From Desulfovibrio sp. (GTDB taxonomy: Bacteria; Desulfobacterota; Desulfovibrionia; Desulfovibrionales; Desulfovibrionaceae): a stretch of 64,000 nt of DNA. Each line of letters opens with the position of its first letter. The stretch's first letter is position 1. Position numbers and translations under genes: made by a program. Shown here one piece after another: positions 18,788-27,470 of this stretch. The notes below the pieces were generated by a model. That model was not told where the DNA came from, searched no databases, and saw only the letters and a program-made list of their open reading frames with translations. The stretch lies in contig NZ_JAHZCJ010000001.1 in assembly GCF_019422935.1 (NCBI RefSeq), forward strand, positions 222,127 to 286,126. The letters are read 5' to 3'.

Positions 18788-20772
18788 TGGCTTCTTCCGA
18801 GCAAAAGGACGCCACAGGCGCGTCAACAAAGGTCAATCTGGCCCGCAGCGCTGTGGAAAAAGAACTTGCTGGCGAAGCAAGCAATGACTTTGGCGAAGTT
18901 GCGGGTCAGCAGGGTTTTGCCAGGCTTGTGCAATACCTCATCTTCTTTGGCTGCCTGCTGTTTGCGGGCTACCATTGCGTCACCACCATTTTTGGAATGC
19001 CGGTGGCCTATGTGCATCGGCCCATCCACGTCATGTTTGCCGCATCGCTGGCCTTTCTGGTGTACCCATCCAGCAAGAAGCGCGGCCCTGCGCCCCTGGA
19101 TCTTGTGCTGGCGCTGGTGGCTCTGGCGGCTTTTGCGCTGCCAGCCATTCAGGCTGACCAGATTGCGGAACGTCTGGTCATGGTTGACGACCTGACCCTT
19201 GGGCAAACCATCAGCGGCATTACTGCCCTGGTGCTGGTTCTGGTGCTTATTCAGCGCGTTGTGGGCATGTCGTTGCTGGTGGTCTGCCTGTTGTTTCTGG
19301 CCTATGCGTTGTGGGGGAACCATATCCCCGGCATGCTCGCGCACAAGGGGTTTTCGTGGAACGAAGTGGTGGATTATCTGGGGTTCGGGCTTGAGGGCCT
19401 GTATTCTTCTGCCATCGGTGTTTCAGCCACCTATATTGCCGCCTTCATTGTTTTTGGCACCTTTCTTGAGCGCTGCGGCGCGGGCGACGTGCTCATGGAT
19501 CTTGGCCGCGCGCTGACAGGCCATTATCGCGGCGGTCCTGCAAAAATTGCTGTTATTACCAGCGCCTTTTTCGGCACCATTTCCGGCTCTGCAGCCGCCA
19601 ATGTTTACGCAACGGGCGCGTTTACCATCCCCATGATGAAAAAGGCCGGGTACAAACCTGTGTTTGCCGGCGCTGTGGAGGCCGCAGCCTCCACAGGCGG
19701 GCAGATCATGCCCCCGGTCATGGGCGCAGCCGCATTCCTGATGGCGGACACGCTGGGCATACCCTACCTTGAGGTGTGCAAGGCGGCGGTGATCCCGGCC
19801 TTTCTGTACTTTTTCTCCATCCTCATGATGGTGGATTTTGAGGCCGCCAAGCTGGGCCTTTTGGGGGTTCCCAAGGAGGAACTGCCCCGCATGAAGGATG
19901 TTGTCAAAAGACTCTATCTTCTGCTGCCCATTGTGGTGCTGCTTGTGATCATGATGATCGGCTACACGCCCTTCAGGGCGGCGATGGCTGCCGCTGCGTC
20001 TGCCGTGCTGGTTTCGTGGGGCGATAAAAAGTTTGCCATCGGTCCGCGACGCTTTGTTGAGATACTTTCCACCGCCGGGCGGCGCATGATCCTGATCGCG
20101 GTTGCCTGCCTTGGCGCGGGTATCGTTATCGGCGTTGTGTCGCTCACTGGCGTGGGGCTTAACCTCGCCTCGGTGGTCATTTCCATATCCGGCGGCAGCA
20201 CCATAGTCGCGCTGATTCTGATCATGCTTGCCTCGCTCCTCATGGGCATGGGCACGCCCACCACCGTGGCCTATGTGCTTGTGGCAACCCTGGGGGTTCC
20301 CGCCTTGCGCGAGCTTGGCTTCAGCGTGCTTTCTTCGCATTTCTTCGTATTTTATTTCGGGGTGATCTCCATGGTCACGCCGCCAGTGGCTGTTGCCGCT
20401 TATGCAGGCGCGGAAGTGGCGGGCGCCTCCATGATGCGCACGGGTCTGATCGCCTCGCGCCTGTGCAGCGTGGCCTTTATCGTGCCGTTTTTCTTCATGT
20501 ATGACCCGGCTCTGCTCATGCAGGGCGAGTGGCCGAACATCCTCCAGGTTTTTGTTACCGCCACCATTGGCACCGTTGCCCTGGCTGGCGGCATGGAACG
20601 CTGGTTTTTCCGCCCCATACCGTTGCCGGTGGCCCTGCTGTTGATTGTGGGCGCGTGTCTGCTAATTATCCCCGGCACCATTACAGACATGATTGGCCTT
20701 GGCATTGTGTTTGTTACCGGCGCGTATTGTAAAATGAGCAGCAAGGCCGTGCAGGCCCGTGCTGTTGCCTGA
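18787..20772 (+). CDS. TRAP transporter fused 4TM/12TM permease
   Basis: 661-residue membrane protein with about 16-18 hydrophobic segments, the single-polypeptide fusion of DctQ-like and DctM-like subunits that pairs with TAXI receptors. Family motifs are GTISGSAAANVYATGAFTIP, AAASTGGQIMPPVMGAAAFL and GMGTPTTVAYVLVAT. A hydrophilic N-terminal tail of about 50 residues precedes the first helix. Sodium- or proton-driven uptake of an organic anion is inferred from the family. Confidence 0.93.
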   Translation: MASSEQKDATGASTKVNLARSAVEKELAGEASNDFGEVAGQQGFARLVQYLIFFGCLLFAGYHCVTTIFGMPVAYVHRPIHVMFAASLAFLVYPSSKKRGPAPLDLVLALVALAAFALPAIQADQIAERLVMVDDLTLGQTISGITALVLVLVLIQRVVGMSLLVVCLLFLAYALWGNHIPGMLAHKGFSWNEVVDYLGFGLEGLYSSAIGVSATYIAAFIVFGTFLERCGAGDVLMDLGRALTGHYRGGPAKIAVITSAFFGTISGSAAANVYATGAFTIPMMKKAGYKPVFAGAVEAAASTGGQIMPPVMGAAAFLMADTLGIPYLEVCKAAVIPAFLYFFSILMMVDFEAAKLGLLGVPKEELPRMKDVVKRLYLLLPIVVLLVIMMIGYTPFRAAMAAAASAVLVSWGDKKFAIGPRRFVEILSTAGRRMILIAVACLGAGIVIGVVSLTGVGLNLASVVISISGGSTIVALILIMLASLLMGMGTPTTVAYVLVATLGVPALRELGFSVLSSHFFVFYFGVISMVTPPVAVAAYAGAEVAGASMMRTGLIASRLCSVAFIVPFFFMYDPALLMQGEWPNILQVFVTATIGTVALAGGMERWFFRPIPLPVALLLIVGACLLIIPGTITDMIGLGIVFVTGAYCKMSSKAVQARAVA

Positions 20773-20797
20773 GGCAGAGCATTAAAGGAGATTGAAG

Positions 20798-21721
20798 ATG
20801 GGAAAGTTGATTTATCCTGAAGGTTCCTGGGTAGCGATTGTTACCCCCTTTACCGAAAATAACACCATTGACCTTGGTGTAATGCATGATCTTGTGGATT
20901 TTCACGCCGCCAACGGCACCAGCACCTTGCTTGTGCTGGGTTCCACCGGCGAACCCACAACCCTGACCATTGAAGAAAAAAAGACCGTCATCAAGGATAT
21001 GGCCAGCTACTGCAAGGGCAAGATCCATGCGTTTTTTGGCGTGACCCACGGCGACACCGAAAAAACCATCGATCTTGCGCGCTACGCGCAGGAGCAGGAC
21101 GCGGACGGCATCGTTGTTGTGGTGCCGCCCTATCTGTGCCCGGATCAGGCATCCGTGCTGGAATACCTCATTGATGTCTGCCTTTCTGTTGATATCAGCG
21201 TGGGCCTGTACAACAACCCCGCCAGAGTCGTGGCCAACGTCAATGCGGAAACAGTCATCACGCTGTTCAATTCCGTACCTAACCTGGTGGCCGACAAGGA
21301 AGCCATGCCCAACGTGGGCCAGATTGCCACCATTCAGGAAGGCACTCACGGAGAGCTGCCCATCCTGTGCTGCGATTCGCCCGCCTACGCCCTGACCCTG
21401 CCCGTGCTGGCCTTTGGCGGCGCGGGAACCGCCAACGTGACAGGCAATATTCACCCCCGCGCCATGGCTGAAATGTCCCGCCCCTGGAAGAACTTTGAAG
21501 ACGTGCAGCGTACCCGCAGGATTTACAACGAGCTGCTGCCCATCATGGAGGCCTGCTACGCTGCCACCAACCCTGTGGCGGTGAAGACCTTTGTGCGCCT
21601 GCTTGGCTTTCCTGTCGGTCACTGCAAGCGCCCCATGCGCGATGTCAGCCCCGAGATTCAGGGAGGCATGAAGTGGCTGATTGAAGAATTTGAGCTCAAA
21701 AAAATCTACAACCTCAAGTGA
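20798..21721 (+). CDS. DapA-family (dihydrodipicolinate synthase/NAL superfamily) lyase or synthase
   Basis: 307-residue TIM-barrel class I aldolase. Key positions are recognisable: the pyruvate-carboxylate loop GSTGEPTTL (first Thr of the usual GTTGE replaced by Ser), Tyr and Arg in YNNPAR, and the Schiff-base Lys in LVADKEAMPN. The Arg is the one used by true DapA to bind aspartate semialdehyde. Its place in a transporter/cysteine desulfidase operon suggests a catabolic aldolase rather than lysine synthesis, but that is inference. ATG 20798 has AAAGGAG 7 bases upstream, against a TTG at 20792. Confidence 0.85.
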   Translation: MGKLIYPEGSWVAIVTPFTENNTIDLGVMHDLVDFHAANGTSTLLVLGSTGEPTTLTIEEKKTVIKDMASYCKGKIHAFFGVTHGDTEKTIDLARYAQEQDADGIVVVVPPYLCPDQASVLEYLIDVCLSVDISVGLYNNPARVVANVNAETVITLFNSVPNLVADKEAMPNVGQIATIQEGTHGELPILCCDSPAYALTLPVLAFGGAGTANVTGNIHPRAMAEMSRPWKNFEDVQRTRRIYNELLPIMEACYAATNPVAVKTFVRLLGFPVGHCKRPMRDVSPEIQGGMKWLIEEFELKKIYNLK

Positions 21722-21770
21722 TGCCTTGTCGTTATGGTTTATACCTGTCGCGGCAAACATCGAGGATTTC

Positions 21771-22163
21771 ATGCAAGTAACAGAACTGACCCAGCCTAAA
21801 TGGTACAAATTGCGCCTTGGCCCAGGCTCTGACCTGTTTCAGGGACTGCGGGATTTTTTTGAGCAACAGAAGCTTGAACGGGCCTTTATTCTTTCAAGCA
21901 TTGGCTCCCTTGAAAAAATTATCTGCAACTACCCGGTAACCTGCACAACCATGCCGCCGCCGGTGAAATCCAAAACCATTGAAAAGTTTTTGGAAGTCAA
22001 CGGCATCACGGGCGAAATGTGGCGCGAGAACAACCAGGTGCGCGTTCATCTGCACGGCTCTGTAACCCACGAGGGCGAAACGCTTTTTGGGGGCGGCATG
22101 GCTGATGGCGCCAAGGTGCTGGTTCAGGTTGAGATGGTAGTCATGGGACTGCTGGAACAATAA
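21771..22163 (+). CDS. PPC-domain (DUF296) protein
   Basis: 130-residue protein made of a single PPC/DUF296 domain, a fold found in plant AT-hook proteins and in stand-alone bacterial proteins of unknown function. Family features: KLRLGPGSDLFQGLRDF, AFILSSIGSLEKI, then HLHGSVTHEGETLFGGGM with the conserved His/Gly positions. ATG 21771 has GAGG five bases before. Starts 49 bases after the DapA-like gene. The bacterial members are trimers that may bind a small ligand or metal; the function here is unknown. Confidence 0.8.
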   Translation: MQVTELTQPKWYKLRLGPGSDLFQGLRDFFEQQKLERAFILSSIGSLEKIICNYPVTCTTMPPPVKSKTIEKFLEVNGITGEMWRENNQVRVHLHGSVTHEGETLFGGGMADGAKVLVQVEMVVMGLLEQ

Positions 22164-22180
22164 ATTTCTGGAGAAAGATC

Positions 22181-22366
22181 ATGCCTTTTCTTACCTTTAC
22201 CTGCGAACACTGCAACAAGGTATCCCACCGGTTTCTGCGCCCCTCACAGGTGCGCGGCACGGTTCTTTGCCCCCATTGCAAAAAGCCCATCACTTCGGGC
22301 GGCAAGTCTGCATCCGGCTCGCCAGCGCCCGCCAGCGGCCAGCAGGTAACTTGCGCCAAACTGTAG
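22181..22366 (+). CDS. Small zinc-ribbon protein
   Basis: 61 residues with two CxxC knuckles (FTCEHCNKVSHRF and VLCPHCKKPITS) forming a zinc ribbon, followed by a Ser/Ala/Pro-rich tail. ATG 22181 has GGAG 7 bases upstream and lies 17 bases after the PPC gene, so it belongs to the operon. No function can be assigned. Confidence 0.75.
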   Translation: MPFLTFTCEHCNKVSHRFLRPSQVRGTVLCPHCKKPITSGGKSASGSPAPASGQQVTCAKL

Positions 22367-22492
22367 GCGCATACACTCTTCATTCAATCTGGGTGCCCCC
22401 CTTCCGGCGCAATGGATTTGCCGGATACCCGCTGCGGGAAACCGCAGCGGCAGGGGGAGCGCGCCCCGAAAAACCAAAATTTGGCGGACACC

Positions 22493-23407
22493 ATGCAGGA
22501 GCATGAACTTGTCGTTATCGGTGCTGGACCTGCCGGAGCCAGCGCAGGCATCTACGCCCGCAGGGCGGGCCTCAACGTGCTGCTGCTGGAAAGTGGTAAT
22601 GGCGGCAGCCAGATATGCAATACGCTTGAAGTGGAAAACTGGCCTGGTCTGCCCAATGTGAGCGGGCCGGAACTGGACAAATCCTTTCGCGAGCATGCCG
22701 GGCATCTGGGTTGCGCCTTTGCCAGAGGCGACGTGCTCGGGCTGGAAGGGCAGGGCGACCGCCAGATTATCCGCACCACCAAGGGCGACTACGCGGCGCA
22801 GGCTGTCATCATCGCCAGCGGCGCTACCCATCGGCGGCTTGGCTGCCCAGGTGAAGATACGCTGACCGGGGCGGGCGTGAGCTACTGCGCTGTTTGCGAT
22901 GCGCCTTTTTATGAAGGCGAGGCCGTGGCCGTGGTGGGCGGCGGCAATACAGCGGTGGAAGAAGCCCTGTATCTGACCCGCTTTGCCAGCAAGGTATACA
23001 TTATTCATCGGCGGGATGCCTTCAGGGCGGACAGCGTACTGACAGGCCGCGCCCTTGCCAATGACAGGATTATTCCTGTCTGGAACAGCGCAGTGGCGAG
23101 CGTCAACGGCAGCGATATGGTCGAGGGCATGACCCTGCGCAATACTGCCAGCGGTGAAAGCTCTGAGCTCGAAGTGGCGGGCGTGTTTGTGTGCGTTGGC
23201 ATTGAACCCAATGCGGCATTTCTTGATGAACGCTTTCTGCGCGCGGATGGAGGCTGGCTGGCTACGGATGCCCACCTGCGCACGTCTGTTCCGGGCGTTT
23301 TTGCAGCGGGCGATGTGCGCGACACACCTTTGCGCCAGATTGTCACGGCGGCGGCAGACGGTGCGCTGGCTGCCATTTCCGCCTATCATTGGCTGCAATC
23401 CCGGTAG
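22493..23407 (+). CDS. trxB: Thioredoxin reductase-like flavoprotein
   Basis: 304-residue two-domain FAD/NADPH disulfide reductase. FAD site ELVVIGAGPAGASAGIYARR, redox-active CAVCDAPFYEG, NAD(P) site AVVGGGNTAVEEALYL, and C-terminal FAD contact GVFAAGDVRDTPLRQIVTAA are all present. The active site CAVC is one of the common TrxB forms. HRRDAFRAD after the nucleotide site favours NADPH. ATG 22493 has only a weak ribosome binding site; an upstream in-frame start (22412) adds non-conserved sequence. It is followed by an unusual thioredoxin, its likely substrate. Confidence 0.92.
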   Translation: MQEHELVVIGAGPAGASAGIYARRAGLNVLLLESGNGGSQICNTLEVENWPGLPNVSGPELDKSFREHAGHLGCAFARGDVLGLEGQGDRQIIRTTKGDYAAQAVIIASGATHRRLGCPGEDTLTGAGVSYCAVCDAPFYEGEAVAVVGGGNTAVEEALYLTRFASKVYIIHRRDAFRADSVLTGRALANDRIIPVWNSAVASVNGSDMVEGMTLRNTASGESSELEVAGVFVCVGIEPNAAFLDERFLRADGGWLATDAHLRTSVPGVFAAGDVRDTPLRQIVTAAADGALAAISAYHWLQSR

Positions 23408-23498
23408 CGAATTTTCAGCCCTTGCGGCCCGTGTGGCCTGCGGCTGTGCAGAAAAATAAACGCCGTCTGCGGCACAGCAGTTCGGCAAGGAGATTCCC

Positions 23499-23819
23499 AT
23501 GCTTGCGATAGACAGAGACAGTTTTGAACAGGACGTGCTGCAAAGCAGCGAGCCGGTAGTTGTGGAATTTTGGGGCGAACAGTGCTCCGTTTGCGTGGCC
23601 ATGATGCCGGAAGTGGAAGAACTGGCGAAAAGTTTTGAAGGCCGGGTCAAGTTCTGCAAGATACCCATTGCCGGAAGCCGCAGGCTCTGCATTGAACTCA
23701 AGATCATGACCGTGCCAGTGTTTCTGTTCTACAAAAATGGAGAGCTGGTTGACCGCATCGCCAATCAGGATCTGAGCGTGGAAAACATCCGGGCCAAGGC
23801 GGAATCCCTGCTTAAATAG
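23499..23819 (+). CDS. Thioredoxin with a non-canonical CSVC active site
   Basis: 106-residue thioredoxin fold. The active site WGEQCSVCVAMMPE has C29 and C32 with SV in place of the standard GP. The cis-Pro block is MTVPVFLFYKNGELVDR. An extra Cys pair lies outside the active site (KFCKI and RLCIELK). ATG 23499 has AAGGAG upstream. The adjacent reductase and downstream cysteine desulfidase suggest a dedicated sulfur or redox carrier rather than the general thioredoxin. Confidence 0.88.
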   Translation: MLAIDRDSFEQDVLQSSEPVVVEFWGEQCSVCVAMMPEVEELAKSFEGRVKFCKIPIAGSRRLCIELKIMTVPVFLFYKNGELVDRIANQDLSVENIRAKAESLLK

Positions 23820-23927
23820 CCTTAAAGGGCGGCGCAACGGTGCTGGCTGAGTTTTCTCCCTGACCGCAGGCAGACCAAGGACAATACAAACTGGCATGGG
23901 GCATTGGCGTTCGCTTGCTTGGCGCAA

Positions 23928-25208
23928 ATGACCATGATGGATACTATGGATACACACGCAAAATATCTCGAAGTGCTGCGCGAAGAGCTGATCCCGGCCC
24001 AGGGCTGCACCGAACCCATTGCCATTGCCTTTGCCGGAGCGCTGGCGGCAAAGGTTCTTGGAACCTTTCCCGATCGTCTGACGGTGGCTTGCAGCGGGAA
24101 CATGATCAAGAACGCCAAGAGCGTTGTGGTGCCCAATTCCGGCGGGCAGAAGGGCATTGCCGTTGCCGCCACGCTCGGCGCAGTGGGGGGGAACCCTGAT
24201 TTACAGTTGCAGGTGCTCACCCCGGTTACCCCGGCGGATGCCGAGCGCGCCCGGCAGCTTGCTGCTGCGGGATTCTGCACGGTGGAGCTGCTCAAGAGCA
24301 TTGTTAACCTGCATATTCAGGTAACGGCGATGGCTGGCGACAGCAGCGCCGTGGTGGAGATTGCCGAGGAGCACACCAACGTGGTGCGCATTGAAAAGAA
24401 TGGCAAGATTCTTGAGGGCGGGGAATACAAGCCTGATGTGCAGGGCCATGAAGAAAGCCGCGCTTTCATGAGCATCGCCGGGATTCTTGATTTTGCGGAA
24501 AGCTGCAATATCGAAGATGTGCGCGATATTCTGGACAAGCAGATTCTGTGCAACAGCAATATTGCCGTTGAAGGCCTGAGCCACCAGTATTCCATGGGTG
24601 TTGGCCGCTCACTGCTTGATTCGCGCGGCAGCGATGTGCGCACCCGCGCCACGGCGGTGGCGGCGGCTGGCTCCGATGCCCGCATGGGCGGCAGCGATCT
24701 GCCGGTTATCATCAATTCCGGCAGCGGCAATCAGGGCATTACGGTTTCTCTGCCGGTCATTGAATACGCCCGCGAACTGGGCCTGCCGGACGAAAAGCTC
24801 TACCGGGCGCTGCTCATCAGCAATCTTGTGGCCATACACAACAAGTCGGGCATTGGCAGGCTCTCGGCCTATTGCGGGGCTGTCAGCGCCGCCTGCGGCA
24901 GCGGGGCGGCCATCACCTGGATGCACGGCGGCAGCTATCAGCAGATTGCCGACACCATTATCAATACTCTGGTCAATGTGTCGGGCATTGTGTGCGATGG
25001 CGCCAAAAGCTCGTGCGCGGCCAAAATTTCATCGGCAGTGGATGCCGCCATCACTGCCCACGATCTCTCCATGCAGGGCAAGGTTTTTCCTGCGGGCGAG
25101 GGCATTGTGAAAGGCGATGTGGAAGAAACCATCCGCAGTGTTTCCCGCTTGGCCCGCGAGGGCATGCGCGAAACGGATATTGAAGTGCTGCATATCATGA
25201 TTGATTAG
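23928..25208 (+). CDS. cyuA: L-cysteine desulfidase family protein (CyuA/UPF0597)
   Basis: 426-residue relative of archaeal L-cysteine desulfidase and E. coli CyuA, which break cysteine into pyruvate, ammonia and sulfide using a [4Fe-4S] cluster. Conserved Cys are in IPAQGCTEPIAIAFA, at CNSNIAVEG and in CDGAKSSCAAK; NSGSGNQGITVSLPVIEYA is the central signature. The start is uncertain among ATGs at 23928, 23934, 23937 and 23946; none has a clear ribosome binding site. Last gene of the TAXI operon, 108 bases after the thioredoxin. Confidence 0.88.
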   Translation: MTMMDTMDTHAKYLEVLREELIPAQGCTEPIAIAFAGALAAKVLGTFPDRLTVACSGNMIKNAKSVVVPNSGGQKGIAVAATLGAVGGNPDLQLQVLTPVTPADAERARQLAAAGFCTVELLKSIVNLHIQVTAMAGDSSAVVEIAEEHTNVVRIEKNGKILEGGEYKPDVQGHEESRAFMSIAGILDFAESCNIEDVRDILDKQILCNSNIAVEGLSHQYSMGVGRSLLDSRGSDVRTRATAVAAAGSDARMGGSDLPVIINSGSGNQGITVSLPVIEYARELGLPDEKLYRALLISNLVAIHNKSGIGRLSAYCGAVSAACGSGAAITWMHGGSYQQIADTIINTLVNVSGIVCDGAKSSCAAKISSAVDAAITAHDLSMQGKVFPAGEGIVKGDVEETIRSVSRLAREGMRETDIEVLHIMID

Positions 25209-25719
25209 GCGGCGGGCCTGGGCCTGCTCATGCGTCTGGTTCTGCCCCTGCGCCAGATATACCGCCGTGCTACTTTTGCCTGCGCCATTGCGCGCCTGCC
25301 GGGTTTGTGCCTGACAGGCGCGCTTGCTTATGTGGTGGCAGGGGGGCTGGTTTGCAGTTCTGCGCAAGGCGCGTCTTTGCTGGAGCGCGAGGTCACTTGA
25401 AAAAGAATCCGCTAACGGATAGGCTCATATATTACACGAGCGCCCAGTGCATTGACGAGTCTGACGGGCCTGCGGGCCTCTCTGTCTGACCAAAAGGCTT
25501 TCTCTGTACGCTGTGGCGGCAAACCGCAGAAATCTGCGGCCTGTCGGCACAGGGCAATCGTTTTATCCGCCTGACGGAGCTGCCGTTTTGGCGGCGCAAA
25601 CCCTTGGCCTGCATGGCAGGGTTTGTCATCAATCCAGCGCGCCCATTTGGCGCGCGCTTCGCCCCGCGTTATCTCAAACGCCGCAGGGCCGGAAGCGTCA
25701 CCAAATTTTGAGGAGCATC
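25209..25719. other. Intergenic region between the cysteine desulfidase gene and ettA
   Basis: 511 bases with no ORF I would accept. A short GC-rich hairpin (GCGCGCC/GGCGCGC) is near 25638-25656. AGGAG at 25711-25715 is the ettA ribosome binding site. The ettA promoter should be here but I cannot single one out. Confidence 0.5.
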
Positions 25720-27402
25720 ATGAGTAACGAACCGGACAAGATTATTTATTCCATGATCCGCGTCACCAAGCGTCATGGCCAGAAGGAAGTGCTGAAAGAC
25801 ATTTCTCTTTCGTACTTTTACGGGGCCAAAATCGGCGTACTTGGTCTGAACGGCGCGGGTAAATCCAGCCTGCTGCGCATTCTGGCAGGCGTGGATCAGG
25901 CCTTTGATGGCAAAACCGTGCTGGCCCCGGGCTACACCATCGGCTATCTGGAACAGGAGCCGCTCAAGGACGAAACCCGCACCGTGCGCGAAGTTGTGGA
26001 AGACGGCGTGAGTGACCTCACCGCCATTGCCCGCGAATTTGAAGAAATCAACGCCAAGTTCGCCGAGCCAATGGAAGCGGACGAGATGGACGCCCTCATT
26101 GCCCGTCAGGCCGAAGTGCAGGAACTCATGGACGCCAAGAACGTCTGGGATCTGGATTCGCGCCTTGAAATGGCCATGGACGCCCTGCGTTGCCCCCCCG
26201 GGGACATGCCCGTTGCCCAGATTTCGGGCGGCGAGCGCCGCCGCGTGGCCCTCTGCCGTCTGCTGCTGGAATCGCCCGACATTCTGCTGCTTGACGAACC
26301 CACCAACCACCTTGACGCCGAGTCAGTGGCCTGGCTGGAACGCTTCCTTTCCACCTTCCCCGGTACAGTCATTGCCGTTACCCATGACCGCTACTTCCTC
26401 GACAACGTGGCGGGCTGGATTCTGGAACTGGATCGCGGCCGGGGCATTCCGTGGAAGGGCAACTATTCTTCCTGGCTGGAGCAGAAGCAGAAGCGCCTTG
26501 CCAATGAAGAAAGAACCGAAGCCGACCGCCAGAAAACCCTGCAACGCGAACTGGAATGGGTGCGCATGTCGGCCAAGGGCCGTCATGCCAAGGGCAAGGC
26601 GCGTCTTAACGCCTACGAGGCCATGCTTTCCCACGAAAGTGAAAAGCGCGCGCCCGATCTGGAAATCTACATTCCGCCGGGACAGCGCCTTGGCAAGGTT
26701 GTTTTTGAGCTTGAGGGCGTCAGCAAAGGCATGGGCGACAGGGAACTGATGGAAAACGTCAACGCCATCATCCCCCCCGGTGCCATTGTGGGCATTATTG
26801 GCCCCAACGGCGCGGGCAAGACCACCCTGTTCAAGATGCTCGTGGGGCAGGAAAAGCCCGACACCGGCACGCTCAAGGTGGGCGAAACCGTGCAGTTTGC
26901 CTATGTGGATCAGGGCCGCGAATCCCTCACGCCCGGCAAGACCGTGTATGAGGTCATCAGCGACGGCGCTGAAGTCATCAAGCTGGGGGGGCGCGAAGTC
27001 AACGCGCGCGCCTACTGCACGCGCTTCAACTTCCACGGCGCTGACCAGCAGAAGAAGGTGGACGTGCTTTCGGGCGGTGAACGCAACCGTGTACACCTGG
27101 CCTGCATGCTCAAGTCTGGCGCAAACGTGCTGCTGCTTGACGAACCCACCAACGATATTGACGTAAACACCATGCGCGCCCTTGAAGACGCGCTGGACAA
27201 CTTTGCCGGTTGCGTGCTGGTCATCAGCCATGACCGCTGGTTCCTGGACCGCGTGGCCACGCACATCATGGCCTTTGAAGGCGATTCCAGCGTGGTGTTT
27301 TATGAAGGCAACTATACGGACTACGAAGAAGACCGTAAAAAGCGGCTCGGCAAAGATGCCGACACGCCGCACCGCATCAAGTACCGCAAACTGACGCGTT
27401 AG
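25720..27402 (+). CDS. ettA: Energy-dependent translational throttle protein EttA
   Basis: 560-residue soluble ABC-F ATPase that binds the ribosomal E site and gates entry into elongation according to ATP/ADP. Two ABC domains: Walker [14 protein letters not shown] and [13 protein letters not shown]; signatures [18 protein letters not shown] and [15 protein letters not shown]; Walker [13 protein letters not shown] and [12 protein letters not shown]. The linker (P-site tRNA interaction motif) has [15 protein letters not shown], and the end [10 protein letters not shown] is typical of EttA. ATG 25720 has GAGGAG upstream. Confidence 0.95.
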   Translation: MSNEPDKIIYSMIRVTKRHGQKEVLKDISLSYFYGAKIGVLGLNGAGKSSLLRILAGVDQAFDGKTVLAPGYTIGYLEQEPLKDETRTVREVVEDGVSDLTAIAREFEEINAKFAEPMEADEMDALIARQAEVQELMDAKNVWDLDSRLEMAMDALRCPPGDMPVAQISGGERRRVALCRLLLESPDILLLDEPTNHLDAESVAWLERFLSTFPGTVIAVTHDRYFLDNVAGWILELDRGRGIPWKGNYSSWLEQKQKRLANEERTEADRQKTLQRELEWVRMSAKGRHAKGKARLNAYEAMLSHESEKRAPDLEIYIPPGQRLGKVVFELEGVSKGMGDRELMENVNAIIPPGAIVGIIGPNGAGKTTLFKMLVGQEKPDTGTLKVGETVQFAYVDQGRESLTPGKTVYEVISDGAEVIKLGGREVNARAYCTRFNFHGADQQKKVDVLSGGERNRVHLACMLKSGANVLLLDEPTNDIDVNTMRALEDALDNFAGCVLVISHDRWFLDRVATHIMAFEGDSSVVFYEGNYTDYEEDRKKRLGKDADTPHRIKYRKLTR

Positions 27403-27470
27403 CCGCCCGCCGCCGCGCTGCATCTTGCGGCGCGGCGGCTTTGTATGCGGCGGTTTTCGCCGGAGGGCCA

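Noticed and set aside
20798..21721. Biosynthetic dapA for lysine
   Set aside because: Key residues fit, but the gene is embedded in a transporter/desulfidase operon and the GTTGE loop is changed; a catabolic role is more likely, so the symbol was withheld.
25638..25656. GC-rich hairpin GCGCGCC/GGCGCGC before ettA as a terminator
   Set aside because: No T run on either side and it lies too far from the desulfidase stop.
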